Assembly: GCA_019722365.1 (NCBI GenBank)
Contig: JADFUC010000398.1
Location: forward strand, 372,001 to 436,000
Reading direction: 5' to 3'
Length of the DNA: 64,000 bases
Origin: Lithospermum erythrorhizon
Taxonomy: Eukaryota > Streptophyta > Magnoliopsida > Boraginales > Boraginaceae
Shown: piece by piece, positions 30,431-43,682 of the stretch
Layout: the number at the start of each line of letters is the position of its first letter
How positions within the stretch are numbered: the first letter of the stretch is position 1
Notes under the pieces: generated by a model
Seen by the model: only the letters and a program-made list of their open reading frames with translations
Told to the model about the DNA's origin: nothing
Database searches by the model: none
Program-made: the position numbers and the translations under genes

Positions 30431-33400
30431 TGCTGGTAAACACCATAGGTCTCATTGACCTATGTGTGTTCAAGATATATTCTGCTTCCTTCAAGCTGAG
30501 AACAATCCTCAAGTTTCGAGATCAAATAACAAAGTTCGTTGTTGTCTTCACCTCTCAAGTGCACTGCAAACGAAGTTTCTATATGTTAGTGGGTAGCTTA
30601 TTTCTCCAATTCACAAGAATAAGTATGTAAATGACAAATGTTTATAATCTATCATGTCAAACACTTAAGCAAAATAAATCTGTAGCAATACTAATACTCA
30701 AATCTCACAAAATATATTAGAACCAGCCTGGATCTCCAAAACGGCAACAACACCGCATACATTTTGAAAACCAACATGAGTAGATTAACTAATCAATTAA
30801 TGTGAACGCTGAACAACTTTGCGTTACTAGTATGCTCATGTGATTACCTAATGTTTGTATCAACCGAGTCCATTAACACTAGTGGAAATCACCGGCTAAG
30901 TTAAACCAATTAAACCAATTTATTGGCTGTTGAAGGATCACTGAAGCCCACAACTTAAAATTGGCTCGACACGCTTACTTAAAATGAGATATGATTTACT
31001 AATTATTTGTCATATATATACGACCTCTGGGCCATTAAACCCATTAGCAACACTTTCAAGTCCCAACTGCGAAACGCCATCTTCAACGCCTTCCACGGAA
31101 GCTTATTTATTAACTCAACTAAGATAGTGTCCCAAGCTTCTTCAAATAAATAAATAAAGCTCGCCACCGGTCGTGAAACGAAATAAACCATCCGCATACC
31201 TCCAGATTTAAAAAGCAACATTAAACCAGTCATCAATATATCCCCTTCCATTCCTATTTAATACAATATAAGGCAAAATCAACACATTTTCTTCCACATG
31301 ATTTAATAAACGCATTAATTAAATTACCATAAAAGTCATAATCATGTGAATACAATAAGTATGCAATCAATACATACGAAACATGTACTTAATATGTAAT
31401 TAATACTAATATATGAGGTCAGAGAAATTACTCTCAATTAAATTCAAATTTTAAACATATGATTTGATAATTAAATCCATAAAACTTATATAATTAAATG
31501 CATTAATTATCATATATTTTGAGTCCAATAGTTATTGTCCATTTACATACATATATTCTTTTTTAATCTAGATTATTACTATGATTTTATCCTTTCAATA
31601 ATTAAACAGAAATGACAAGAATCTAGTGGACTATCAATTTAAATTTATTATCACTCAAAAAATTACTAATTTCATAATTTATCGTAATAATAAAAATGTG
31701 ATAATAATTCACCAAAACTGAATTAGAATATTTAAAAAATGGATCGTGGTTTTGCAACAACTGGGACTGGTCTAATTAAATTGTTTGAAACCACTTTGTT
31801 TTAAACTCATCCAAAACTACCTCACATGTTTCCTGAACTTTTCTAATTGGAATTTTGTCAAAAATGATTTTTCAGTAACCACCATCCAACAGTTCACTTC
31901 AGAAATTCAAAAATCTGTTTCTAGATTTAAACCTATAGATAAAATCTATAGAAAATTTGGGAAATTTGTTCTTGTACCATCTGAGTACAATAATAAAAAC
32001 CGTGAGATTTTTGGTACAATTTAAATTTCACTCTCAAACTAATTAAAACGCTTAGATTTAACTAAAACACTGTCTTTTAAACCCTTTCAATCTCATGAAA
32101 TACAAATCTAATTTCAAATCATCAAAATCAAAATATGAAGGAACCTGAATAACGTATAATATATATAAATTCATGATTAATTTTCATAACATATGTCCAT
32201 GAACAATAATATATACACATAAAATAATATAAAATGTATCACTATTGGAAAATCTATAACTTAAAAATATAAAATTAAATGCATTCAAAAATCTTTTTAA
32301 ATGTAAATAATCGAATTACACAAAATATGTATATGTAACAATGCATGAAAATCTAGTACTTACAACACAAATGGAAATCACCACCGTTTTCCCACTGACT
32401 TGATTTCGCTATGGAGAGACGGAGGGGGGCGAAGCATGAGAAGAGCAAAAAAGGAAAAAAAAAAGATGACTAGGTTTTTCATCTTTTCCTCCTCCTCTTT
32501 ATATAGCACATACCTCTTAACCTCGAACAAATTGACTCATTCAACTAAATCAAGTCAACCTGCTAAAATTCTAATTCAAATACTAACGAGTAACCAATAA
32601 GTCACTAATGAGCTCCATTTAATTAGATCATTCATGAAATAAAAACTCAACGCTAACAGACAAGTGCTGACCTTCCACTGAGTATCAGCAATTGTGGTTT
32701 AATAATATAAGGGCAAATTAGTAACTATCACTCATGTTTACCTCTTTGTCTCATCCCACTACTCAATGAACTTTTATGGTCGTATTCCAACTCAATGCTG
32801 GCCATTCATTTTATTCACCTAAGGGTAAATTAAGAATTTATATATTGCAACTAAAAAAAATAAAAATGTTATAATATATTGTTCTTTAAAACCGTAAAAC
32901 TAGGCTACTGAGTTATTATAATTTTAAAGGCTTCTTTGACTTCAAGAAAAATCTCAAATTGAAAATATCTTCAAACCAACACTAATTTAAACATTTCGAT
33001 TAACTCAAAACAAATACCACTGCTACACTTTATCTAATCTTTAAAACTGAACCTTGCATCATTCCATAAACTGAATCCCAGGCCCTGGGTATACACTAGA
33101 GGAACAAAACCAACATTTTTCAATCCCTTTTATTCTGCTTTTATATGGATCCTAAAAACAAATACAAATATACAATAAATCATCAAACCATTCTTGAGAC
33201 AACATTTTTATTGGAATTATAAGCAAAAGATTGAATCTGGTAGTAGTAAAATAAGAGTGCTTTAAATTGTTTAAATGAACACTACACACATCGAATAGTA
33301 TCTTTAAATAAACGACAATTTTACCCTTAATGAAACTTCCTAACCACTAGACTCCCAAATAGGGAGGAGGCAAATAAGCTTATTTCCTATACCCAAACCC

Positions 33401-35500
33401 AACACTATTTGGGTATATAACAGATGTGAATTTGAAGGTCTTTTGATCTCAAGAAAAAATCTCAAATTAAAAAATCTCTTTAAACAAAATTTCAATTTGG
33501 GAAGGCTATATTATTACATTTTTTTATTTTTCAGAAATGCTCATTAATTTATCTGGGATCGAACACGCCAGCAGGGCATCACAAGGTTTCACCGATTATC
33601 ACTTTCACTAAAAAGTTAAATGCTAAAGTAAAAACCAAAAATGAATGACGAAAGGAAAATGAATTTAGATCTGTTTAAAATCTCGGGAAAGAGTGTGAAC
33701 GTAACGTAGATAAACATGAATTGACTACTATTGTTATAATGATCCCTGATATTATCATGAGTTTCTATTTAGTAATGTCTCATTTAACTAAAAACAGTAA
33801 ATGAATCGTTATAACAATTGGTCGAACGATATAATTATGTAAATCAAATGTAACCGATTTCCTCCAACAACCCTATTCCCACTTTTTCATTTTGGTATGA
33901 CATTAATCGCTTCATTTATAGCGGATTTCATATTTATTAACGATCAATTTTAAATAATTTTCCTGAATTAATCCTTAAGGATTAATATCTGGCTGTCAAT
34001 TATCCCAAATTTAGTAAATGTATTTCTATAAATACAAGACTAGAACACCTAAGTAGGTTGATATTTATAAAGTATATTATCTATATAATATAATAATATA
34101 TCATGCGTCCACGACATCCATCAAATATAATCATATTATATTATGCAATGCATAAATAATCAACATTATATTTTAAATTCTATTAGCAATAAGTGCATCC
34201 ACATTGCATAAGACAATCATCAAATGAAGCAGTATTTAATTGGTTTTGGGCTGCAAAGTCACTAGCACCTACCCTAGTATTTATTCAATATCTAATATTA
34301 AAATGTGGCTAGCATTACTTATTTTACACTTATGATGATTGATTTCAAACCAGTCATAATTTTAAAACCCCTATCCTCATCTAATAATCTTAGGTCTAAA
34401 TTTTTAATTTAAATCGAATCTCGAAATTTTTGTGATTAAACCTAATCAAAAAAATCGACTTAATTGACCTAAGTCCACACTGATTCCAAAATACTCATTT
34501 AATCTAATCTATAATTAGAACTAATTTTGATGATTAAATAATTGATTAAATTAATTTCATCGCTAAACTAAATTAATTCAACGATGTTCAATAAATCGTG
34601 TTTCTTTTGGCAACCATCTAATCGAAGCTCTTCATCAAACTCAGTCCAATCGTCCATTTAATTAAATCCAACACCAACAACACTAAATTCAAAACCGTGG
34701 GGCCTAACAAGAAATCCCCGTACCAACGTGGTCTATTATCGGGTTGGGATCAGGTCGTGACGTCACTCCAATATGCAGATGACGTCCAAACCATGTCCAA
34801 AAAAGGCAAGTCTTCACGTTATGACGACAAATATTGCCGACGGCGCATGACGTAGAAGCGACGGCACGCCAAGTCCTCAACCGATACGGCATCTGTAGGA
34901 CGAGTCAAGACAGGCTAAACACCTGTCGCCCATATGGCAATCGCCTTAATGCTGCCGAGCCAATCCGGACCGCTCCAGCCAAACTGTCCGGAAGCCGACG
35001 AAGTTGACTTCCGCTTGAACTGAAGCCACCTATTGACTTTCGACTCGACGACGCCATTGCCGACGCCAATTCTGTGGCCGATGCTCAATCAACCTTCAAA
35101 TTTCGCTTTTTCCGTCTGGACACGATTCAATTAATCGATCATTTTACTCCTCCGACTAATAACCAAAATTAGAATACATTTGAAATCCTTTTTCACATTA
35201 AAGGATTTCAAAATTATTAAATTTTAGTAATATTTAATTATTTTATTCATAATTCATAAAACACAAATTAAACATACAAACTCTGTCTAAATTTAGTATT
35301 AAAATAGCCATGCTTGTTTACATAATCAGAATCACATAACTCCGAGCCTCCGAGGCCACTGCTGTGTTCTTAAACGTATTAACCAAGTTCTAAAACTTAA
35401 TGGGATACCTAATCCCTGAACGCTAATGGATCAGAATACAAAAAATAATAAACATAATTGGCCAAGGCATGAGTGTAACTCCTTGGTCTAATAAACTGTT
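30431..35500 (-). mobile_element. Second copy of the copia leader/gag region (minus), partial
   Basis: Positions about 30,600-30,990 match 40,790-41,260 in order: ACAAGAATAAGTA, TCTCACAAAATATATTAG, CATACATTTTGAA, GTTACTAG, CCAATTAAACCAA, CCACAAC and AAAATTGGCTCGA. This continues leftward, on the minus strand, from the LTR at 35,700-36,563. It therefore looks like a second internal region joined to a shared LTR, expanded by insertions and without recognisable pol. Most of the 5 kb is AT-rich and non-coding. Positions 34,690-35,080 are GC-richer and might correspond to 42,000-42,190. Confidence 0.45.
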
Positions 35501-35699
35501 AGTGTCACGGAACAGGGACCGCTTCTCCACAATACTCAAAGAGTATTCGAGATCACACCAGCAACAACCATTCGAATCGTCTGCAGAAGCTTTACTAGAA
35601 CTATAAAGTATATACTAAGAATAAAAGATGAAGAAAAACTTGTTTTTCTTCCAAATGAGGGTCGGCTATTTGGGAGGTATTTTATTTTTAAATCATACG

Positions 35700-36563
35700 A
35701 GCATTAACATTGGCAGAAATTTGTGTAGGTTTTGAAGAAAATTACTATGGATAATATGAGTATGTACAAATCCATAGCCTGGTGGATCTTTAAAGCGCAT
35801 ACATTATTTATATAAAACTGATCCCAGTTCCTCCTTGTTGTCATCAATCAGCATGATATCTCTAGCTTTGGTCCACAATTGTGAGGGGTCAATCAAGAAC
35901 CAATCTATTAGTAAACAAGGATGAACAAACTAGAAAAAACCCCCAAAATTTTGGGAGAATGCCAAAGTGGTAGCGGCCACCAGTGTCTTCCTGTGAAAAG
36001 TTTTACAAAGCTTATGATGAAAACCCAAAGTTTACTTTCTATATAGGCTGTTCAAAACAAGCCCGGAGCAAGAACCCAAGATTAGCTCGACTGCTAACTC
36101 TATTAGTTCGTTAAGACACTAAATGAGCTCCAAGCATGAAGCCTAACCATTTAATTGCCAATTAAAGTTGTGAACAGTCAATATCAATAAATCTTCAAGT
36201 TATCGATAAATACTAAATTACTCATCCAATGTCCATTCTAATTGATCTTATTTGTTCAATCACATTCTACATAAAATGTAGAACCTTTGTAATTGAGAAA
36301 TACATTTCAATTATAGTTCTCTTTTAATTTCATACATGAAATATAACTCAACGTCCATCAGACAAGCAATATGGACCTTCTAGGCTCGGGGATATTGCAA
36401 GTTGTATAATAATAATAACCTTGACCAATTGTATTTCATTATTATAACGATTAATTAATGAGGCATCTAGCACCGCCATAACCCCTTAACCTAACTGTAA
36501 ATGAATCAAGCACAATCGTCGAACGGGCATAATAAATGGAACCAATTTCATTGATTTCCAACA
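35700..36563 (-). mobile_element. Copia 3' LTR (minus orientation), copy A
   Basis: It starts on the minus strand at 36,563 with TGTTGGAAATCAATG, preceded by a polypurine tract (+ strand CTCCCACTTGCCC, 36,564-36,576). It aligns with copy B (42,770-43,682) through ATGATATCTCTAG, TTGGGAGAAT, AAAAGTTTTACAAA, CGTTAAGACACTAA, TCAATATCAATAA, GAAATATAACTCAA, ATAACCCCTTAA and GGGCATAATAAATGGAACCA. The left end may extend to about 35,508. Confidence 0.75.
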
Positions 36564-39500
36564 CTCCCACTTGCCCTGGACGATTATCTTACAATTCTTT
36601 ATCACGCGATCTCTAGTCGTAGGCTAATCCATAAGAAGGTGAGCCCACCCACAACTTTCTTACCGAGTACGAACCCGATTGCTATCTTATGACAGCCCCA
36701 TAAACCACCGTTATCTAACCTCCATGGAGAGAAGGGTGATCTTCCTTTTGTATATCAAGGACGGATAAACCTCCCAATATATCTGGCATTTATCTATATC
36801 GCTATACTCACCGCAGTGGACCTAACATATAGAGGGTCTAGAATCGATTTAAATTCTAAATGCCTGTCATAGGATCACGATATACCATATTCTATGAAGC
36901 TGGGTCATAACCAAATTCTCCCTGAAATACCCGTGACCACAAATTCTACTCTGTATCGCATCTAGTCCTGCAGTTAACGTGATCAATCTCACCACTGAAT
37001 CAAAACACCATGTTAGTCATGATGTCATTACCTAATCCATCAAGATCCCATTCAAGGCCTTTGGCTATCCCACCCCATGTTTCTAGCTCAAGAGGGTGTA
37101 ATTTCATGCCCATGTTCCCTCTAGAAAACATAGACTCAACCTAGTTGGATTTAACCTTTCACTCATCGGAGATACACTACATGTATATTATATGTAAATT
37201 CAAACATATATCATAAAACAAAATATAAGAAGCAATATTCTAAATATTTGTTCACATACCACACCGATATTATTTCACCACCCACTAATCCTAACACCAC
37301 CGCGATCAATTAAGACCTATGTTCGCCGTGACGCCATCACACCAGTGGGTCGGCCGACTGCCTCTGCTTCTACTTTACATACTTTGACATCACCTCTATC
37401 AAGCATATCTCTAATCAGTGATATTTCTCTTTCTTAGCGGCTTCAGACGCTATGATTGCCAATGTGATTCTGTTGAACTCCTCCACGATACCGCTCCACC
37501 GCTGAGACAAAATAGCATCCCACCGGGAACGAGCATTGCTGGCCAAATCGGGCGCCGGTGTACCTGCCATCAAGTAACTTCCTCATCTCCAATTATATAC
37601 CAAGAAAGCATCTTTAGTTCTCCTCGATATCTCCAAGACGCATTTCACCAGAATCCAAAGGGTTTTCACTACTAGCTTGCATTCCGGTTACACTTGAAGC
37701 GTATAAGCATACACGTGCTCCAAAGGAGACAACATGGCATGGCTATGATAATCCTATAGCCGAAGCATAAGTGTATGTCCTTTATTCTGTCTCATATCTC
37801 AAAGACTAGTAGTCTGGACATCATGCTCCGCCGAAGTTGAACTCCATGTCTCATGGGGAGATTACCTCTTCGAATTATCTGATGCCAACCTTTCGGCAGC
37901 ATCTTATTCACATAAGTATCCCCGACAAAGTCCAATCAGCCTCGGGCCTCTGAGAACATTTGAACAACCGAGTTTAGTAACTCTACGTTGTTTCCAATGA
38001 TTGGCATGCTAATCGACACTGTGATCCTCACGAATTTATACATAATTCCCGACTTACCTCTTGTATACACAAGATTCTTTCTTCGCTCTTTCGATGAAAC
38101 CAAACTCTTTGATCGATTCATTAAAACGTAGATTCCAACTCAAGGATGTCCCTCGCTTAAGACCATAAATGGACTTTCAGAACTCGCATGTACCTCTAGG
38201 TCCTTTAGATACGTAGAGTTCTGGAGGTTGTACCATGTACACATCTTCCTAAATTTCATTCAAGAAAGTTTTGTCTTTATATCCATTTGCTATATTTCAT
38301 AGTCATGAAATGCAAAGAATGGCTAAGCATTATCCGATGGATTTAAGATAGCCACTAGCGCAGCCAAAGCCAGCCATAGTCCACTCCGTGAACTTTGTTT
38401 CCGAAACCTTTCGCCATAAGTCTAGCTTTGAAAACATCAACGTTTTCCCTCGTTTTTATCATGCGTTTTCCTAATCACCCATTTACATTCAATAGTGGCT
38501 ATCCCATTTGCAAATCCAACAAGGATCAAACCTCGTTTAATGATGAAAGCTTCACCATACTGGCCAAGGCTTCGGTTCAGGGCGATCCCTCAGTGATTCC
38601 TAGATTGTTCCTTTCCACAGCTTCCTCGTGGATCAAGAACTGGCCTCTATGAAAGCATAAGTGTTCCAACCTCTTGTATGGTGTGTCGTATGCCTCCGTG
38701 ACTAGATGCATCTGAGCGTTGACCTTCATCGCCTCTTGAGTTTATCAGATGAACAATTAGTCATTTCTAGTCCTTCTCCGATGTGTATATCCCTTTTCAA
38801 GGAATACTCCTGTTCGCAATGAAGATTTTATTCCTCCCCCGCCTGTGCAAGTAGTAACCAACCTGCTTCCTTGGATATCCTATGAAATAGTGATTTAACG
38901 GTTTGGGCAAGTTTATCTTTGTTAATCTCTTAACATAAGCTTCACAAATTTCCCAAATCTTTGAAAACCTAACTGGGGAATCTTCCCCATGGGGAGTTTT
39001 ATCTAATTCTAATTGGCCGGGATCGCTTAAGGTAAAAGGTCGCTTAGAAGCCGCATATCCCCAAAAATTAACCAACTGTAGATCGATAGGGCTCATCATA
39101 GATCGAACCATGTCAAGAAGGGGTTCGATTTCTCCTTTCTGGACACGCCATTACGCTGTGGCGCTCCTCACTGGAGCGAAGTCATAAACAATACCACACT
39201 TCTAAGACGCAAGATAACTTCCGTGACTCAAATATTCTCCACCTCTATCGCATCGGGAGAATCTTTATTGTCTTGTTCTAATTGGTTTTGTACTTCATTT
39301 TGGAACTCCTTGAATTTCAAAGGACTCAGAGCTCAGGTTCTAATGGCTACACAAAACCGTATTCACCGTAGTCAATAAGAAATATAAATGGCAAAGGAGT
39401 AACCTCCCTTTAGATGTGGTTCCATTGGGCTCCACATCGCTATGTATGATCCCTAATAAATCACTTGCCCTTCATTTGCCAAATAAAGGCATTTTGGTCA

Positions 39501-40840
39501 TTTTGCCTGTAAGGCGCACTCACACTTATCGTATGATTCATAATCGAAACCTCAAGTATTCCAATCGAGTGGAGTCTCTTGATTCGTTCTCGCACGTGAC
39601 CTAGTCTCCACGTGCCATAGGTATTTATTTGGTTTAAGTCGTTAGGCTTATTCAAGCTTTTAAGTTTATGTTATACGATCTATTAATCATGTCTAAAACG
39701 ATAGACCATTTTTAGGTGGAGGCACAATACTACCCCATTCTCGTGATCCTAAATCTATCGGACGGCATTGAAAATGAAAACCTTATCATTATTCAAAATG
39801 TAAATAGTTGCTTATTCTCGCAAAATCAGTACATAGTAAACCGGAGATAAGTTCAAAAATAAGGCCCGCAAGGTTCTAAACTAACGATCCTACCGCAGTG
39901 GCCGCAACCTTCGCGCCATTTCCTTCACACGTATCCATTTCCTTTCAGTCTTCTACTGACTTGAGTTCCTTACATTACTTACAAATACGAGAACCACAAA
40001 CCGCAAGGCCCATGACCTATTACAATCAGAGGGGTCAGAAAGGTCATGAGACCATTCTTCCTATCATCCGTGAACTTCCCTGGTGTCCAACAGACACTTG
40101 TCATCCTTCAGCCTCCCTTCCAGCTAGTCCCTGATTACTCTAACCCCTTGGCCCTCAAACTTCTCTCTTCTTGACTTCTTGTTTCAAATCACCAAAAATG
40201 TATGAGTAGAAGTTTTGGGCCTTACCTGTGTTCAATCATCTTATGCGCTCATTGTAGATAACTCAAACTAAGATATTAGTTCATGGACAACCGAGAGAAT
40301 TTGTCCTGGAAGAGACTTCGTGGATTTGAGATCCTACGCCAGCTTTTGTATACCGTGCCTGTATGCTGAAGTCGAATGGCTCAAGCCAAATCATTTTAAT
40401 GATACGAGGGTTTCGCCCGTCCGCTCCTGGCCCACGTCCACGGTAGCACAGACCGCGTCATATCTGCTCTAGCTTCCTTTCGAATAATTCCTCGTTGCCG
40501 TATATGCCGCCATACCTTTTCATATTGAATTTGGAACGCGAAGGTTCCATATTGGCAAGCACGAGACATTGGACATCCACAAAGATCGACCAGGTTTTGT
40601 GGGATCCCTTTTCCAATGGGAGGCACTCATCATTAGGTTTCGCTGAACCTTATTGTTCGAAGACGTGATTCGGGCAATTCTTCCGCCGAGAGACAACGAC
40701 TTCAAGTTTCCGAGACCACTCACAAAATTCGAAATATTCCCAAGCCGAGCGAAGCGAGTTCTTAGGAGTAGCAATAGTGGTAAATTTATACACTTTACAA
40801 GAATAAGTAAATAAATAATTGCACTAAGAACTATCATGCT
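36564..40840 (-). pseudogene. Degenerate Ty1/copia gag-pol polyprotein
   Basis: Read on the minus strand from right to left there is a gag-like part (about 40,840-40,200). A protease/linker segment with GNGAKVAATAVGSL follows near 39,900. The integrase C-terminus (39,111-38,797) shows MVRSMMS, FWGYA and FSKIWEICEAYVKRL, with GYPRKQVGYY. A reverse transcriptase start (about 38,500-38,380, IECKWV..., AKGF) and YGLKQASRSWN-like sequence with the remnant of IGNNV (about 38,200-37,970) come next, then an RNase H tail with the ISLIRDMLDRGDVKV stretch (about 37,430-37,370). Domain order protease, integrase, RT, RNase H is diagnostic of copia. Frames change repeatedly and the catalytic YVDD of RT is not readable, so the element is inactive. 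Confidence 0.85.
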
Positions 40841-42769
40841 AAAAACAACTAAATAAATTGTAAAGTAAATATTTTAATACTTCCAAATCTCACGAATATA
40901 TTAGTATCAAGACTCATTACACTTAAATTCAAACAAGTAAATACACCATACATTTTGAATCCGTTATAATAGTAGGTTGTCAACCAATTATGTAAACTAC
41001 ATAACTCTCAGGTTACTAGCATCTCTTACGTGACTGCCACCTAACATTTGTATCTCCGAAACCGGTTAGGTACATACCAATTAAACCAAAGTTGTTACTT
41101 GATCGGGATCATCCGAAAGCTCCACAACGTTAGTAAATCACTTCAACACATCCATCATTACATCAAATGGAATCTGTCAGAACAACCCGGCCATCACGGT
41201 GTGCCCAATTGACGCATTATCCCTATAAAATTGGCTCGAGCATTTTGCTTAAATTTAATCGGTGAGATTATTATTACTTTGTTTTCATTTACTCCGCTTA
41301 TTACTAGCACATAATCCAAGTACAATACATGCAAACATGAAAAATAAAATGTTTAATGCATATCCAAGAAGGATATAATGATATGGCCCCTAGAACCTAT
41401 TACAAGCATTTATCAAATACTAACATAAGTCCTAATTGTGATCTTGTACCTCTCGATCCATCCGAGTCCAATCTCCGCATCACCACCTGAAATGATCTTC
41501 ACATTCACACTCTGTTACAATATTTATATACTAACCCATCTAAAAATAAATAAATCATATTTATATCTCCATTCCAATCAATTAATAAATTATAGCACTT
41601 TATTAAATCACATAAATGAACTTAAATGACTTTTAAATGGCATTGAAAATGTATGTTTGTGAATTAATAAATTAATTAATCCATGTAATTACACATATTA
41701 AAATTAATTAATATAAACTCAATTATCATACACACATGTCAATTAATAATTATTACCAATAATTATTAACCTGTGATAATATTATAGAAAAATATTCATC
41801 ACAAATATTTTCTAAAAGAATCATGCAGAATTGTTATCATAAATTGTTATATCATCTTTAAATTAATTTAAAAAAGATATAATATAAAGGAAATAATTAA
41901 TTGTCATCACATAATTAATTACAATTAATTAGTTGATTAAAATGATAAATAATCAATAAAAACCGAAATATAACTGTTATCTGCAGGAACCAAAATAAGG
42001 AATAAATTGGAATTAGGTTTTCAAAATTAGGGGCACATCGCCATAATCGTGGGCTCGACGACTCCGCCCCATAGGGCCTACGGCCACGCCGCCTCGCCAG
42101 TCGTAGAGGTCCGGTCATTTTGGTACTAAAATCATCCCCATCCGAGCACATGACGGGCCCCGTAGGGTCGCTGTCGGCCGATTCTATGGTAATAATACCA
42201 TATTAACTTGGCTAGATGACGACCTGCTTGTAAAATCACTTTGGAGGCTTTAAAATTTTTCAAAATTTATGAAAATCTGAACACGTTAAACTCCATAATT
42301 GGTTTGAACAAACTCAATTGGTCGCTCATTAAAATAAATTGTTTATATCAATCAATGAATTAAATATCCTTTAAATCTAAAAATTGCTTGGAGGTACTTA
42401 GAAAATCCGAAATTATGAAATTTAATGGAGATTCAACGTGCTATCTGGGTTCCAGAAAAAATTAGGTTTTACAAAAAATTACATCCCAAACATCGTTTTA
42501 CAAAACTGTTTTGAAACAAAATCACTAAATCAAATTTTAATTTATGAAACAAATCCATGTTAACAAAAATATGATAATACATCATCATAAACTTGTAACA
42601 CATGTAAAATCAATAATCAAGAACATTGTGATTTATTCTCATCGCAGAGGGTCACACCAAATATATAAACGTTGTAATTAATCAAATAAAATTTGATGTA
42701 AAACACAAAACAGTTTATGTGTCAGTCAATGTAAAGCAACTTTAATTTGGCCTCATGATGCCAATCGGC
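40841..42769 (-). mobile_element. 5' leader and upstream internal region of the copia element
   Basis: This is largely non-coding, AT-rich DNA between the gag-like part and the 5' LTR. A GC-richer island (42,040-42,190) contains GGGCTCGACGACTCCGCCCC-like sequence. I did not find a PBS complementary to initiator tRNA-Met at the LTR edge, so the primer type or the exact boundary is unresolved. Confidence 0.45.
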
Positions 42770-43682
42770 TATACCTATTGTGGATATATGAGTATAACAC
42801 AACCATGTCTGGTGGATCTTAAAGTTTATACTACATTATTCATAAAACATATAATTGTAAATTATATGAATGTAGGACTTCAAGGCAACAGCAGCTGAGT
42901 AAATTCCAATTAGTAACTATTACGCTTCAAATTCACAACGTGAATTTGACTTCCTTCAAATTCTTTGTTGTAATAATAATCGTATGATATCTCTAGTTAG
43001 TCCACACCAGAGGGGTCAATCAGCAGTCCAATCTATGCTAAGAAATGTATGATTTAATTAAAACCCAAAATTCTTTGGGAGAATTTCACAAAGTATGAAG
43101 GTTACTAGGTTTTTGTAGAAAAGTTTTACAAACTTACATTATATTAAAGCTAAAATTGATAAGAACCCGTTAAGTATTAGTTCGACTCGTTAACTCTATT
43201 AGCTCGTTAAGACACTAATGAGTTGCTAATGAGTCGAATCATTGAATAAGCCTAATTAAATAGTAATTATCAATATCAATAATCTTCGTTATCGATAAAG
43301 GTTTGTAAATTACTCGAACCAATTAAATAACTATTTAACTGATTCTATTTGTTCAATCGATATTCTACAAACAGAACTCCCACTATATAGTTCTCTTTAA
43401 TTTCATGCTATGAAATATAACTCAATCGCCACCGTATGTGTGTGTGACCTTCTAGGTCAATAATTGACCACCATTTTATTATTATAACGATTAAATTAGC
43501 AGCATTCTAAAGAATCGCTCATAACCCCTTAAACACCATCATGGTAAATTCACTAGTAATACACAATTACTAAGTTGGAACACTGTTCCTCGAGTAATCA
43601 CATTTGAACCTAACTCGTAAATGAATTGCTACACAATTGTCGCAACGGGCATAATAAATGGAACCACCTCATTGATTTCCAA
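42770..43682 (-). mobile_element. Copia 5' LTR (minus orientation), copy B
   Basis: Homologous to copies A and C, with the minus-strand start near 43,682 (TTTGGAAATCAATG, where A and C have TGTTGG). There is no polypurine tract beyond it, as expected for the outer edge of a 5' LTR. It differs from copy A by many substitutions and indels, so the insertion is old. Confidence 0.7.

Noticed and set aside
33541..33610. Minus-strand SINE (GTGTTCGATCC B-box-like)
   Set aside because: No A box at the right spacing and no target-site duplication.
40396..40837. Independent minus-strand genes of 76 and 105 codons
   Set aside because: They fall inside the gag portion of the degenerate copia element, in shifting frames.
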